Origin: Nitrososphaerota archaeon
GTDB taxonomy: Archaea > Thermoproteota > Nitrososphaeria > Nitrososphaerales > Nitrosopumilaceae
Assembly: GCA_027315065.1 (NCBI GenBank)
Contig: DAHUYT010000001.1
Location: 42,908-106,907, forward strand
Length of the DNA: 64,000 nucleotides
Direction: 5' to 3'
Shown one piece after another: positions 55,086-63,578 of the stretch (position 1 is the first letter of the stretch; every line of letters begins with the position of its first letter). The position numbers and the translations under genes were made by a program. The notes beneath the pieces were generated by a model that was not told the origin of the DNA, made no database searches, and saw only the letters and a program-made list of their open reading frames with translations.

Positions 55086-55346
55086 CTACAAGACGCCGTT
55101 TGTAATCTCCTCGCAACCCACGTCTGTCATAATTGTTACATGCAACTGCTTATTTCCCATAATTGGAGAACAATGTTCTAGACTATAACTATTTGGACAC
55201 TTTTCTACTAGAATAAGACTTATTATACAAAAAAATAATAAAATTATGATTAATTCCATGTTTTTAAATAATAGAATACATTCTCTCTCACTCAGTATTG
55301 CGCAAATTGTGGCCCAAAAATCAACGATTTTCTGATCTGTCGTCAC
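55086..55346 (-). CDS. possible small membrane protein, 86 residues
   Basis: An open frame from GTG 55346 with a single hydrophobic helix (LIIILLFFCIISLILV) and a short outer tail with three Cys. A TATA-like CCATAAATGG on the minus strand (forward 55364-55373) is centred about 25 bases before the GTG, fitting a leaderless start. It ends just before the UbiA gene. I do not recognise it, and chance is possible. Confidence 0.35.
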   Translation of the reverse strand: MTTDQKIVDFWATICAILSERECILLFKNMELIIILLFFCIISLILVEKCPNSYSLEHCSPIMGNKQLHVTIMTDVGCEEITNGVL

Positions 55347-55361
55347 CAGGATTGATCGTTA

Positions 55362-55377
55362 TTTCCATTTATGGAAA
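55362..55377. promoter_or_regulatory. 7-2-7 inverted repeat upstream of the pilin pair
   Basis: TTTCCAT (55362-55368) and ATGGAAA (55371-55377) flank two bases. It lies between the divergent small membrane frame and the pilin operon, overlapping the TATA-like box of the former. It is a candidate regulator site. Confidence 0.35.
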
Positions 55378-55438
55378 CATGTCTCTAATATAAGATACAA
55401 GCTACTCTACAATACTTGGCAAGTTTTATCTCATCATC

Positions 55439-55888
55439 ATGAGAGGTTTTGGAAGAAGGAGAGGTTTAAGCTCTCTAGTTACCAGCACAATCTTGATCTC
55501 TGCAACAGTAATAATGGGCACCGGCTTAGTGAACTGGTCAAACTCAAATCTTGCAAGCTATCAAAAATCTCTGGCTGATGCTTTCTCATCCAATGTAAAC
55601 AAACTAAACGAGAATCTAGCGGTAGAAAATGTTTGGTTTATTTCAAATCCATCTAAATCTGTCAATGTTACCATGACAAACACCGGTACCATAGGACTAA
55701 ACGTAACTGATGTCAAACTTGTAACTTCTACACAGACGTCAGATTTTAAATTCATTCATGGCGAAATCGCACCGCAGAATCAAAATTCTACGCTACTCAG
55801 TTATAATTGGCAAAGCAAAGTCCCAATACAATTAACTATCACTACATCACGCGGCTCTATTTTCACTAGTCAAGTGATGCCGCCATAG
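55439..55888 (+). CDS. type IV pilin-like protein
   Basis: A 149-residue archaeal pilin/archaellin-like protein. The class III signal is GFGRRRG-LSSL, with cleavage expected after RRG, followed by the hydrophobic helix LVTSTILISATVIMGTGLV. The mature domain is small and strand-rich with several sequons. It would be processed by a prepilin peptidase (PibD/FlaK) and assembled into a surface filament. Its TAG stop overlaps the ATA that begins the next protein. No assembly ATPase or membrane core is nearby. Confidence 0.8.
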   Translation: MRGFGRRRGLSSLVTSTILISATVIMGTGLVNWSNSNLASYQKSLADAFSSNVNKLNENLAVENVWFISNPSKSVNVTMTNTGTIGLNVTDVKLVTSTQTSDFKFIHGEIAPQNQNSTLLSYNWQSKVPIQLTITTSRGSIFTSQVMPP

Positions 55889-58389
55889 CTGGTAGAAAAG
55901 GAATCAGCACTGTTATCGGTGCTGTGTTTTCAATAATTGCGATAACATCGACAATTCTTTATATCACATATAGCATGCATCTACTTGATAGTTATTCTCA
56001 GAACTTTCTTACAGTAAATCAAGAAAGAGCAGATGCACAACGAGAACAGTTTAAGATAACAAAAGTGGCTTTGGTTGACAATAAATTCAACATAACCTTG
56101 CAAAATTCTGGTCAGATACCTATCAACATTACAAGACTGTGGGTGCAGGATACAACCGCTAACTCAATTTCAAAGTATGAGGTAAATATGGCAGATCCAC
56201 CAAGTCAAACGATCACTAATGTAGGAACGAACTTACCGCTAACTGCAGTCCCAACTGATGCATATGATATGAAACTTGTCACAAGCCGGGGCAACAGTCA
56301 GGAATTTTTTGTGAGCTCTGCGTCAAATGCACCTATCCTGTTACAGCTATTTGTCCTCCCATCTACACTTCCAAGTGGATTTACAACTACCGTCCTTCTA
56401 TCGGTTACAAATAACATGACAAGTGATGCAGTACTAACAAACGTTACACCTTCTTTAAATGTCATCCAAGGTGGGGCATCGTCAAGTTGTTCATCTCAGG
56501 CACAGCCTGCCTCATATCAAACGCTACAAAATGGTGGTACGACATTCTTTCAATGGACATGCACGGTAACAGGAAGTGTTGGCTCTACGGTGAGTTACAA
56601 CGCGACAATCCTAAACGCCTATCCTGGAAATTTTGTCATGTCTACAGTTTCCATAGCTGCAGTTCCATCTGCTGGCCAGAGTCAAACAGCACTATCAGCT
56701 CAAGGGCTCTCAGCTCTGGGGTTTAATGATAATGTCTTGGTTTTACATCAGGAAACAACGCCTGATGGACCAGCAGGTTATGAGATGTATTCTGCGCCAG
56801 CCGATACTACAGGAAAGGTGATCCGTCTAGACTTGACAAATCCTGTCTTTTATACAAATAATGATACAAGCATGTCCCAAGTTACCATCAATCCTGGAAA
56901 ATGGAATGCCACGCTGAGATACTTTAGCAGCCCTCTTCCAAGCACAATAACCGTCAATGCCAGCATGATCTTCCATTTTGAGAATTATACTACAACCGGA
57001 CCCAAAGTGCATGATTCTACCACTGCATTGGGAACAACAACCAACGATCTTACTGTAAACGGTAACCCGTCATGGTCTCCAACAGGAGGCGTAAACGGTT
57101 CGGGCGGTTTTACTTTTACTGGTTCTCAATACTTGGATAATGCTATAACTTCTAATTCTGCTGATGACCTGGCAACTCCTACAACTGTGTCAGGTTGGTT
57201 CAAAACTAGCGGCTCGTCATCTAAACAAGTCATTCTTAGGTTTGGCTCAAACGGTGACACTAGTCCGTTCTATGAAATATCACTTGACAACGCAGGTCAT
57301 GTCATATCAAGATTTGTGGGGGCAAGTTCCTCTCCAACAAATACGTGTCAGACAACAGGTACTTATGCTGATGGCAACTGGCACCATTTTGTTGCAGTTG
57401 AAACATCCAGCAGCAGTATTCTTACGTGCAATCTGTACATGGATAACGAAGGCAATGGTAACGGGGAAACAGTAGGTCCTATTCAAACAAGTTGTAGTTC
57501 ATGCACAAATCATCCCACAGGCAAGTGGTCAATCGGTCGAGACGATTCTGCATCTGGCGTTAATTATTTTAACGGTAATTTGGATGACGTGATGATTTGG
57601 AATGGAAATGCGTTGACATCTTCTCAGGCAACTGATTTGTATAAAGCAGATTACGGCACAGCTGCGCATACGGTTACTTTTACATTGGATGTAGTTGACT
57701 CAAGCGGAAACCTGATTGGTCACATCAATAGCAGTAGCATTAGTGATGTACAGATGCCATTCAAAGACTCGTATGGAGCGTATCCAAATACGCCATCAAG
57801 TACTGCTACATGGGGTCAGACCAATTTTACCATATCAGGCTCGAAGATTGAAGTACAGCCAGGACAAAAGATAAAATTTCAAATGACTTGGGTTACACCA
57901 ACCAACGGACAGCTTTACATGAAGCTTGATTTTGATAACAATCTGATATCAGGACCAACATCTATGCTTGAGACTCCAGTTTTCTCTGCTGGTGGGCCTT
58001 TGCCTGGATATTGGACTGTATCTTTCAGTAATCCGCAAGTTAGCGTATACAACAAGGGACCATATCAGGCTTGGCTTACCATAAACAGCAGAGTAGTTCT
58101 TGAAACCCTTGATGGAACTCAAGCCTACGCATCATGGTTTAATAGCTTTGTTGACCCTAACAGCAAGATTTCACAGGACAGTCCATTGATTCTAGTTGGA
58201 GGATCGCAAACACTTGGATTTGCCGTACCGTGCCAGCAGCCATCAGATGGAGGGACTGGAAATGGCTGTTTGACATCATCATCAATAGGCAACACGTACA
58301 GAATGTATGTGTATCTTAATGGTTATGATCAAAAAGGAAACATATTTGTCGGAACTGAATATTTTGGTCCTGTAAAGATGGTAAACTAG
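55885..58389 (+). CDS. pilin-like surface protein with LamG domain, ATA start
   Basis: The frame is open from a TAG near 55870 but has no ATG/GTG/TTG until GTG 55924, inside the signal helix. From ATA 55885-55887, overlapping the pilin stop (ATAG), it reads MAGRKG-ISTVIGAVFSII, a perfect class III signal with cleavage after RKG. I take this as the start (834 residues). After about 30 hydrophobic residues come strand-rich domains, and a LamG/concanavalin-like domain follows at roughly 345-565 (GWFKTSGSSSKQVILRFG, NWHHFVAVE, FNGNLDDVMIWNG). It is probably a surface adhesin or minor pilin, co-translated with the upstream pilin. Confidence 0.85.
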   Translation: MAGRKGISTVIGAVFSIIAITSTILYITYSMHLLDSYSQNFLTVNQERADAQREQFKITKVALVDNKFNITLQNSGQIPINITRLWVQDTTANSISKYEVNMADPPSQTITNVGTNLPLTAVPTDAYDMKLVTSRGNSQEFFVSSASNAPILLQLFVLPSTLPSGFTTTVLLSVTNNMTSDAVLTNVTPSLNVIQGGASSSCSSQAQPASYQTLQNGGTTFFQWTCTVTGSVGSTVSYNATILNAYPGNFVMSTVSIAAVPSAGQSQTALSAQGLSALGFNDNVLVLHQETTPDGPAGYEMYSAPADTTGKVIRLDLTNPVFYTNNDTSMSQVTINPGKWNATLRYFSSPLPSTITVNASMIFHFENYTTTGPKVHDSTTALGTTTNDLTVNGNPSWSPTGGVNGSGGFTFTGSQYLDNAITSNSADDLATPTTVSGWFKTSGSSSKQVILRFGSNGDTSPFYEISLDNAGHVISRFVGASSSPTNTCQTTGTYADGNWHHFVAVETSSSSILTCNLYMDNEGNGNGETVGPIQTSCSSCTNHPTGKWSIGRDDSASGVNYFNGNLDDVMIWNGNALTSSQATDLYKADYGTAAHTVTFTLDVVDSSGNLIGHINSSSISDVQMPFKDSYGAYPNTPSSTATWGQTNFTISGSKIEVQPGQKIKFQMTWVTPTNGQLYMKLDFDNNLISGPTSMLETPVFSAGGPLPGYWTVSFSNPQVSVYNKGPYQAWLTINSRVVLETLDGTQAYASWFNSFVDPNSKISQDSPLILVGGSQTLGFAVPCQQPSDGGTGNGCLTSSSIGNTYRMYVYLNGYDQKGNIFVGTEYFGPVKMVN

Positions 58390-58494
58390 TCCATTTGGGT
58401 TTCATGATGCTAGCAGGGACAGGAATAACAAAATAAAAGAATCCGCAACTTGGGTTTATCGATACATAAATTAACACTAATCAGGGCACAATTG

Positions 58495-59814
58495 ATGAAA
58501 AGGATGATAGATACAGAACTTGGCGTCTGGCGCAGGACTATCTACTCTAGTAAGGTTGATCCATCCTTTGAAGGAAAAGAAGTAATTGTGATGGGTTGGG
58601 TTTCAAGCGTACGAGATCATGGGAATCTGGTGTTTGTTATGCTAAACGATATGGAAGGGGAGATGCAAATCACGGCAAAATCAGGAATATGCCCAGACGA
58701 GATTAAAAATGCACTTGCAAAGATAAAAGAGCAGTCAACGATTGCAATAAAGGGGACAATAAAACCATCACACAAGGCACCTAACGGTGCTGAAATAATA
58801 CCTTCTGAAATGAAAGTTTTCTCAAGCGTTGAAAAAATTGCACCGTTTACATGGCAGACAAAGACTGTTGCAAATATAGATACAAGACTTGAGATTCGAG
58901 CAATAGACCTGCGAAGAAGCGTTCTACAACATGTGTTCAAGATAAGGAACCTTGTTCTAAAATCTATCAGGGAATATCTCCACGAAAAAAATTTTCTTGA
59001 AATAAACACGCCAAAAATGATTGCCACAGCTACTGAGGGCGGAGCGGCGCTTTTTCCTATATTTTACTACAATAAGGAAGCATTTCTTGCTCAGAGTCCA
59101 CAGCTTTACAAAGAACAGCTGACCTTGAGCTTTGAGAAAGTGTTTGAAATCGCACCAATCTTTAGAGCTGAGCCATCTAGAACTAACAGGCACCTGTCAG
59201 AGGCAATCTCAATAGACCTTGAAGAGGCATTTGTGGATTATAATGATATAATGCAGCATATTGAAAACATTATCATAAAATCAATTAATGTTGTAAAAGA
59301 TTATACAAAAGTACTAAAAGGATTTGAATACCAAGTACCAGAAGCTCCCAGTGTCATACCTAAACATTCATACTCTGAATTAATCGATAAAATGAAAAAT
59401 GCTGGAGTAAAAATAGAATGGGGAGATGATCTTTATCCATCACAACTAAAGAAGATTGACGTCACTGGGTTTTACTTTATAAAAGACTGGCCGCTTGCAC
59501 CCAAGCCGTTTTATGTCAAGGCAAAAAAGGATGACCCAAAAGTTTCCGAGTCATTTGATTTGATGTTTGGTGACTTGGAATTGTCATCTGGAAGTACAAG
59601 AATTGAGAAAAGGGCAGATCTTGAAGAAAGGATGAAGAACAAGGGATTCAAGCTTGATGCATTTGATTATCATCTCAAAGTCTTCGATTATGGCGTTCCT
59701 CCACACTCCGGATGTGGTATAGGGCTAGAGAGATTAATGATGGCACTCACAGGTACGGAAAACATAAGGGACACGACATTTTATCCAAGAGACGTTGACA
59801 GACTCACACCATAG
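58495..59814 (+). CDS. aspS: aspartyl-tRNA synthetase, archaeal type, copy 2 (probably non-discriminating)
   Basis: A 439-residue class IIb synthetase. OB fold (GWVSSVRDHGNLVFVML), motif 2 (FRAEPSRTNRHLSEA) and motif 3 (GCGIGLERLM) are intact. KAPNGAEI aligns its Pro with position 85 of the Thermococcus enzyme, where Pro marks non-discriminating AspRS that also charges tRNA-Asn. It leads aspS-gatC-gatA-gatB with gaps of nine bases or fewer, which fits supply of Asp-tRNA-Asn to GatCAB. ATG 58495 is preferred over TTG 58450; a TATA-like box near 58460 fits a leaderless start. Confidence 0.9.
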   Translation: MKRMIDTELGVWRRTIYSSKVDPSFEGKEVIVMGWVSSVRDHGNLVFVMLNDMEGEMQITAKSGICPDEIKNALAKIKEQSTIAIKGTIKPSHKAPNGAEIIPSEMKVFSSVEKIAPFTWQTKTVANIDTRLEIRAIDLRRSVLQHVFKIRNLVLKSIREYLHEKNFLEINTPKMIATATEGGAALFPIFYYNKEAFLAQSPQLYKEQLTLSFEKVFEIAPIFRAEPSRTNRHLSEAISIDLEEAFVDYNDIMQHIENIIIKSINVVKDYTKVLKGFEYQVPEAPSVIPKHSYSELIDKMKNAGVKIEWGDDLYPSQLKKIDVTGFYFIKDWPLAPKPFYVKAKKDDPKVSESFDLMFGDLELSSGSTRIEKRADLEERMKNKGFKLDAFDYHLKVFDYGVPPHSGCGIGLERLMMALTGTENIRDTTFYPRDVDRLTP

Positions 59815-59823
59815 TGAATTGAA

Positions 59824-60099
59824 ATGGTAGATAGAAAAGAAATTGAACATCTAGGAGATTTGGTAAAAGTAGAACTACATGATATGGAAAAATATATCAC
59901 TCAAGTAGACCAGATTCTGAATTATTTTGATAATTTAGACAAAGTGGAGTATGATTCTGACGCAACATTACGAAAAGAGATATCGTATGAAGATCTACGT
60001 GAGGACAAACATGAACCATTTCTAACTGACGGAACACCACTTATCAATAAATTAAAAAGAGATCAAAATAATTTTATCCGCGCTCCAAAGATGATCTAA
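59824..60099 (+). CDS. gatC: Asp/Glu-tRNA amidotransferase subunit C
   Basis: A 91-residue GatC that stabilises the GatA-GatB complex. The helical DREE-type start (RKEIEHLGDLVKVELHDME), the QVDQILNYFDNLDKV region and LREDKHEP near the end are typical. It abuts gatA with no gap. Confidence 0.9.
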   Translation: MVDRKEIEHLGDLVKVELHDMEKYITQVDQILNYFDNLDKVEYDSDATLRKEISYEDLREDKHEPFLTDGTPLINKLKRDQNNFIRAPKMI

Positions 60100-61551
60100 A
60101 TGAATCTAGGAATATCTGCAACTGAATACTTATCACTTATACGTAACGGCGAAATTTCTGCTGAAGAGTTTATTGCAAGTACGCTAGACCGTGTTCATGC
60201 TGTTGAAGGTAAAGTACATGCTTACATTACAATGGACGAGCAAAATGCACTCAATAAGGCAAGGTCAATTGACAAAAAGATAAAGGCAAAGGAAAGAACA
60301 GGTCTATTTCTTGGCATGCCAATATCTATAAAAGATAATATTTGTACCTCAGGAATTAGAACCACATGTGCGTCAAAAGTACTAGAAAACTTTGTCTCAC
60401 CATATGATGCAACTGTTGTATCTAAACTCAAATACGAAGATGCAATAATCATAGGCAAGGTAAACCTTGACGAGTTTGCCATGGGTTCTACTACAGAATT
60501 TAGCTACTTTGGACCTAGCAGAAATCCATGGAATCCAGAATATGTACCAGGTGGATCATCTGGCGGAAGCGGTGTATCAGTAAGCGCCCTTGAATGTATG
60601 ATATCGCTTGGTTCTGATACTGGCGGCTCGGTTCGAAGCCCTGCAAGCTTTTGCTCCGTGGTGGGTTTGAAACCAACATATGGTCTTGTAAGTAGATACG
60701 GACTTGTTTCTTATGCTCATAGCATAGAACAGATTGGTCCTGTCGCAAGAAAAGTCCAAGATGTAGCCTTTGTACTGAATACTATTGCAGGTCACGACCC
60801 GCACGATGATACTACCGTGGAAAAAGGTGCTGTAGATTATGTCGAAGACTTGGATGCTGGAATAAAGGGCAAAAAAATCGGTCTAGTACAACAAATGACT
60901 GAAGATGGAGTAGACAAAGAAGTATCTGCCGCAACAAACAGCGCAATATCCAAGTTGCAAGACCTTGGTGCTGAATGCATTCCAATATCGCTTGATTCTA
61001 TAGTGCATTCTGTAGCTGCATACTATACGATTGCATCCGCAGAGGCAAGCAGCAATCTTGAAAGATATGATAATCTAAGGTATGGATTTGATCTTGGTAC
61101 TGAAGGTTACGAGTTCAAGGCATATGTGTCAAAAGTAAGGAGTAATTTTGGACCTGAAGTAATCCGTAGGATGCTACTTGGGGCATTCGTGCTGTCTGCA
61201 GGATATTATGGCAAGTATTATCTAAAAGCACAGAAGGTGAGAGCAATGATGAAATCTCAGATTGATGAGGCGTTCAAAAAAGTGGACTTTCTTATTGCGC
61301 CAACTATGCCCATATTACCTTTTAAGATTGGTGAGAAAATCAATAATCCACTAACATTGTATCTGCTTGATATCAACACCATCATGGCCAACCTGACTGG
61401 AATTCCTGCAATCTCTGTCCCATTTGCAATCTCTAATATGGGATTACCAATTGGAATACAAATTTTTGCAAACTCATTTCAAGAAAAGAGTTTACTACAA
61501 GCCTCATATGCACTGCAACAGACAACTCGTCTTCCTGAGGTGCCGCTATGA
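60100..61551 (+). CDS. gatA: Asp/Glu-tRNA amidotransferase subunit A
   Basis: A 483-residue amidase that releases ammonia from glutamine or asparagine. The Ser-cisSer-Lys triad is present: Lys in PISIKDNI, and both serines in GGSSGGSG and SDTGGSVRSPA. It passes ammonia to GatB. Its stop overlaps the gatB ATG by 4 bases. Confidence 0.96.
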   Translation: MNLGISATEYLSLIRNGEISAEEFIASTLDRVHAVEGKVHAYITMDEQNALNKARSIDKKIKAKERTGLFLGMPISIKDNICTSGIRTTCASKVLENFVSPYDATVVSKLKYEDAIIIGKVNLDEFAMGSTTEFSYFGPSRNPWNPEYVPGGSSGGSGVSVSALECMISLGSDTGGSVRSPASFCSVVGLKPTYGLVSRYGLVSYAHSIEQIGPVARKVQDVAFVLNTIAGHDPHDDTTVEKGAVDYVEDLDAGIKGKKIGLVQQMTEDGVDKEVSAATNSAISKLQDLGAECIPISLDSIVHSVAAYYTIASAEASSNLERYDNLRYGFDLGTEGYEFKAYVSKVRSNFGPEVIRRMLLGAFVLSAGYYGKYYLKAQKVRAMMKSQIDEAFKKVDFLIAPTMPILPFKIGEKINNPLTLYLLDINTIMANLTGIPAISVPFAISNMGLPIGIQIFANSFQEKSLLQASYALQQTTRLPEVPL

Positions 61552-62954
61552 CAAAGATAGGTCTTGAGATTCATTGTCAACTAACAAAACTAGAAAGTAA
61601 ACTATTTTGTTATTGTAAAGCTGATTATCGTGATATTCCACCAAATTCAAACATCTGTCCTATCTGTATGGGTCTCCCAGGTGCGTTACCCATGCTCAAC
61701 AAAAAGGCAGTAGAGAAGGCTACTGTACTATCACTTGCCCTTGGGTGTCAGATTCCAAAACAAATCAGTTTTTTTAGAAAAAATTACTTTTATCCTGACT
61801 TGCCAAAGGGTTTTCAGATAACCCAATACAACGCATATGGTAAAACAAGCATAGGCTCAGATGGAGCAATCCAGATAGAGGGAAGGGAGATTAAGATAAG
61901 GAGAATACAGATAGAAGAGGACCCTGGTAGGCTAGTATATGAAGGAAGTTCTGAAAAAACACAGATCACTCTTGTTGATTACAACAGGGCTGGTACACCT
62001 CTAGTTGAGATAGTAACGGAACCTGATTTTGAGAACCCAAGACAGGTTCGCATATTCCTAAATATCCTTGCAGACTTGCTTGAGAATCTAGATGTATCTG
62101 ATCCATATCTTGAAGGTGCCATGAGAGTAGACGGCAATATATCTGTTGAAAAAGCAAACAGAGTCGAGATAAAAAATGTGGGGTCATTTCGGGATATTGA
62201 AAAAGCATTGCATTTTGAGATCACACGACAACAAAGCCTAGTTGAAAGAAACATTCCAGTTGTAGCAGAGACAAGACATTGGGACGAGGCAAGAAAGATT
62301 ACATTCTCATCCAGATCAAAAGAGGAAGAACAGGATTACAGATACTTGCCAGAAGCTGATATTCCAATCATTCATCTGGTACAAAGCAAGATTGAGGCCC
62401 TTAAAGATAATATGCCGGAAAGTGTTGTAGCTAAAAAGGAACGATATGTCAAAAAATATGGCATAACGCCTCAGGTTGGAGATGTATTGTCATCAGACAA
62501 GTTTTACTCAGATTTATTTGAAAAAGCGCATACTGATACTAATGCAAAAGAAGTTGCGAACATAATCACCACTGACCTTATGGGGGTTGCAGATACTAGG
62601 GAAAAGAAGATCGAACTAAAGATAACGCCAAGACACATATCTGACTTGGCAGACGCAATTTTAAACAACCAGATAACAAGAAATTCTGGAAAACTTGCGC
62701 TGCAAGAGATGGTAAAAACTGGCAAGTCATTCTCTGAGATAATCGTCAGTCTGGATCTTGGAAATGTAAACGATGAATCATCTCTTGAAAAAATAATAGA
62801 TGAGATATTTGAAGAAGAAAAAAAGGCAGTATTGGAAGCAAGGCAGAATCCTGACACGGTAAATTATATCGTAGGAAAAATCATGCGTAAGACAAAGGGT
62901 AAAGCAGATCCTAGCACCACGCTTGAGATCATACGAAAGAAACTATCTTTCTAA
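61548..62954 (+). CDS. gatB: Asp/Glu-tRNA amidotransferase subunit B
   Basis: A 468-residue GatB that phosphorylates and amidates Asp- or Glu-tRNA. GLEIHCQL at the start, the FCYCKADY...CPICMG cysteine site, and FYPDLPKGFQITQY are typical, with the YqeY-type tail domain from about residue 325. It completes the aspS-gatCAB operon. In archaea this complex makes Asn-tRNA, while GatDE usually makes Gln-tRNA; GatDE is not in the window. Confidence 0.96.
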   Translation: MTKIGLEIHCQLTKLESKLFCYCKADYRDIPPNSNICPICMGLPGALPMLNKKAVEKATVLSLALGCQIPKQISFFRKNYFYPDLPKGFQITQYNAYGKTSIGSDGAIQIEGREIKIRRIQIEEDPGRLVYEGSSEKTQITLVDYNRAGTPLVEIVTEPDFENPRQVRIFLNILADLLENLDVSDPYLEGAMRVDGNISVEKANRVEIKNVGSFRDIEKALHFEITRQQSLVERNIPVVAETRHWDEARKITFSSRSKEEEQDYRYLPEADIPIIHLVQSKIEALKDNMPESVVAKKERYVKKYGITPQVGDVLSSDKFYSDLFEKAHTDTNAKEVANIITTDLMGVADTREKKIELKITPRHISDLADAILNNQITRNSGKLALQEMVKTGKSFSEIIVSLDLGNVNDESSLEKIIDEIFEEEKKAVLEARQNPDTVNYIVGKIMRKTKGKADPSTTLEIIRKKLSF

Positions 62955-63066
62955 TGATGTACGGGACGATTCTGCCAACTTTTCTCATTTAACGCATGTT
63001 TTTCACCCAGTTAGTTAAGACTAATATTAATATAATTTATAAGTAGAATTTGTAAATTTTGTATAT

Positions 63067-63246
63067 ATGAGAATAGATTCATGTAGAACTTGTGGCGAAA
63101 TTATGAAAGAATTTCAACGCTGTGGTATATGTAATGAGGTAACCCGCATAATGTGTTTGACATGCAATAAGACAAGCGAAGAGCAAGTTCACGTGAGATG
63201 TGAAACTTTTGGTAGAACACCTTCTGAACTAGTTTTTGTCATATGA
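63067..63246 (+). CDS. tiny zinc-ribbon protein (59 residues)
   Basis: A short frame with three CxxC pairs: CRTC at residues 6-9, CGIC at 19-22 and CLTC at 31-34. This makes one or two treble-clef-like zinc sites. A TATA-like AATTTATAAG lies about 30 bases before the ATG, so the transcript would be leaderless or nearly so. It sits between gatB and the agmatinase gene. The pattern and promoter support a real gene; the function is unknown. Confidence 0.65.
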   Translation: MRIDSCRTCGEIMKEFQRCGICNEVTRIMCLTCNKTSEEQVHVRCETFGRTPSELVFVI

Positions 63247-63578
63247 TCAGTAGGTGAAAATGTGCAAGCGTCAATTGACTAATACGTAGTACAATATCAC
63301 GGGCAAAATATGTTTTTATCATATTATAGGGCACACATGTGCTAATCATGAGATTGTCTTAACTTGCAATCAAAGTTAACCAAGTTAATCTATCAATAAA
63401 TAGTGTATTAGGTAATAAAATCATGACGAGAACGCATAGGTTATTTTTTTACCTACTCTTTCAACCCCATCATGGCGTTCTCGCCTATTTCGTAATATTC
63501 AAACAAATAGCATGTAATCCATGACGGTGTGTTTGATTTCAATAACATTATATCTGTGGTGCCGCGTGAGCTTTTTTG
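63247..63578. other. 332-base leader region with nested inverted repeats
   Basis: No gene. CGAGAACGC (63427-63435) pairs perfectly with GCGTTCTCG (63475-63483), and TAGGT (63437-63441) pairs with ACCTA (63451-63455) inside it. The structure ends about 95 bases before the agmatinase start and could be a small RNA or leader element. The sequence on either side is AT-rich. Confidence 0.4.

Noticed and set aside
61966..62254. Minus-strand frames inside gatB
   Set aside because: They are antisense to a fully conserved gene and show no protein-like pattern.
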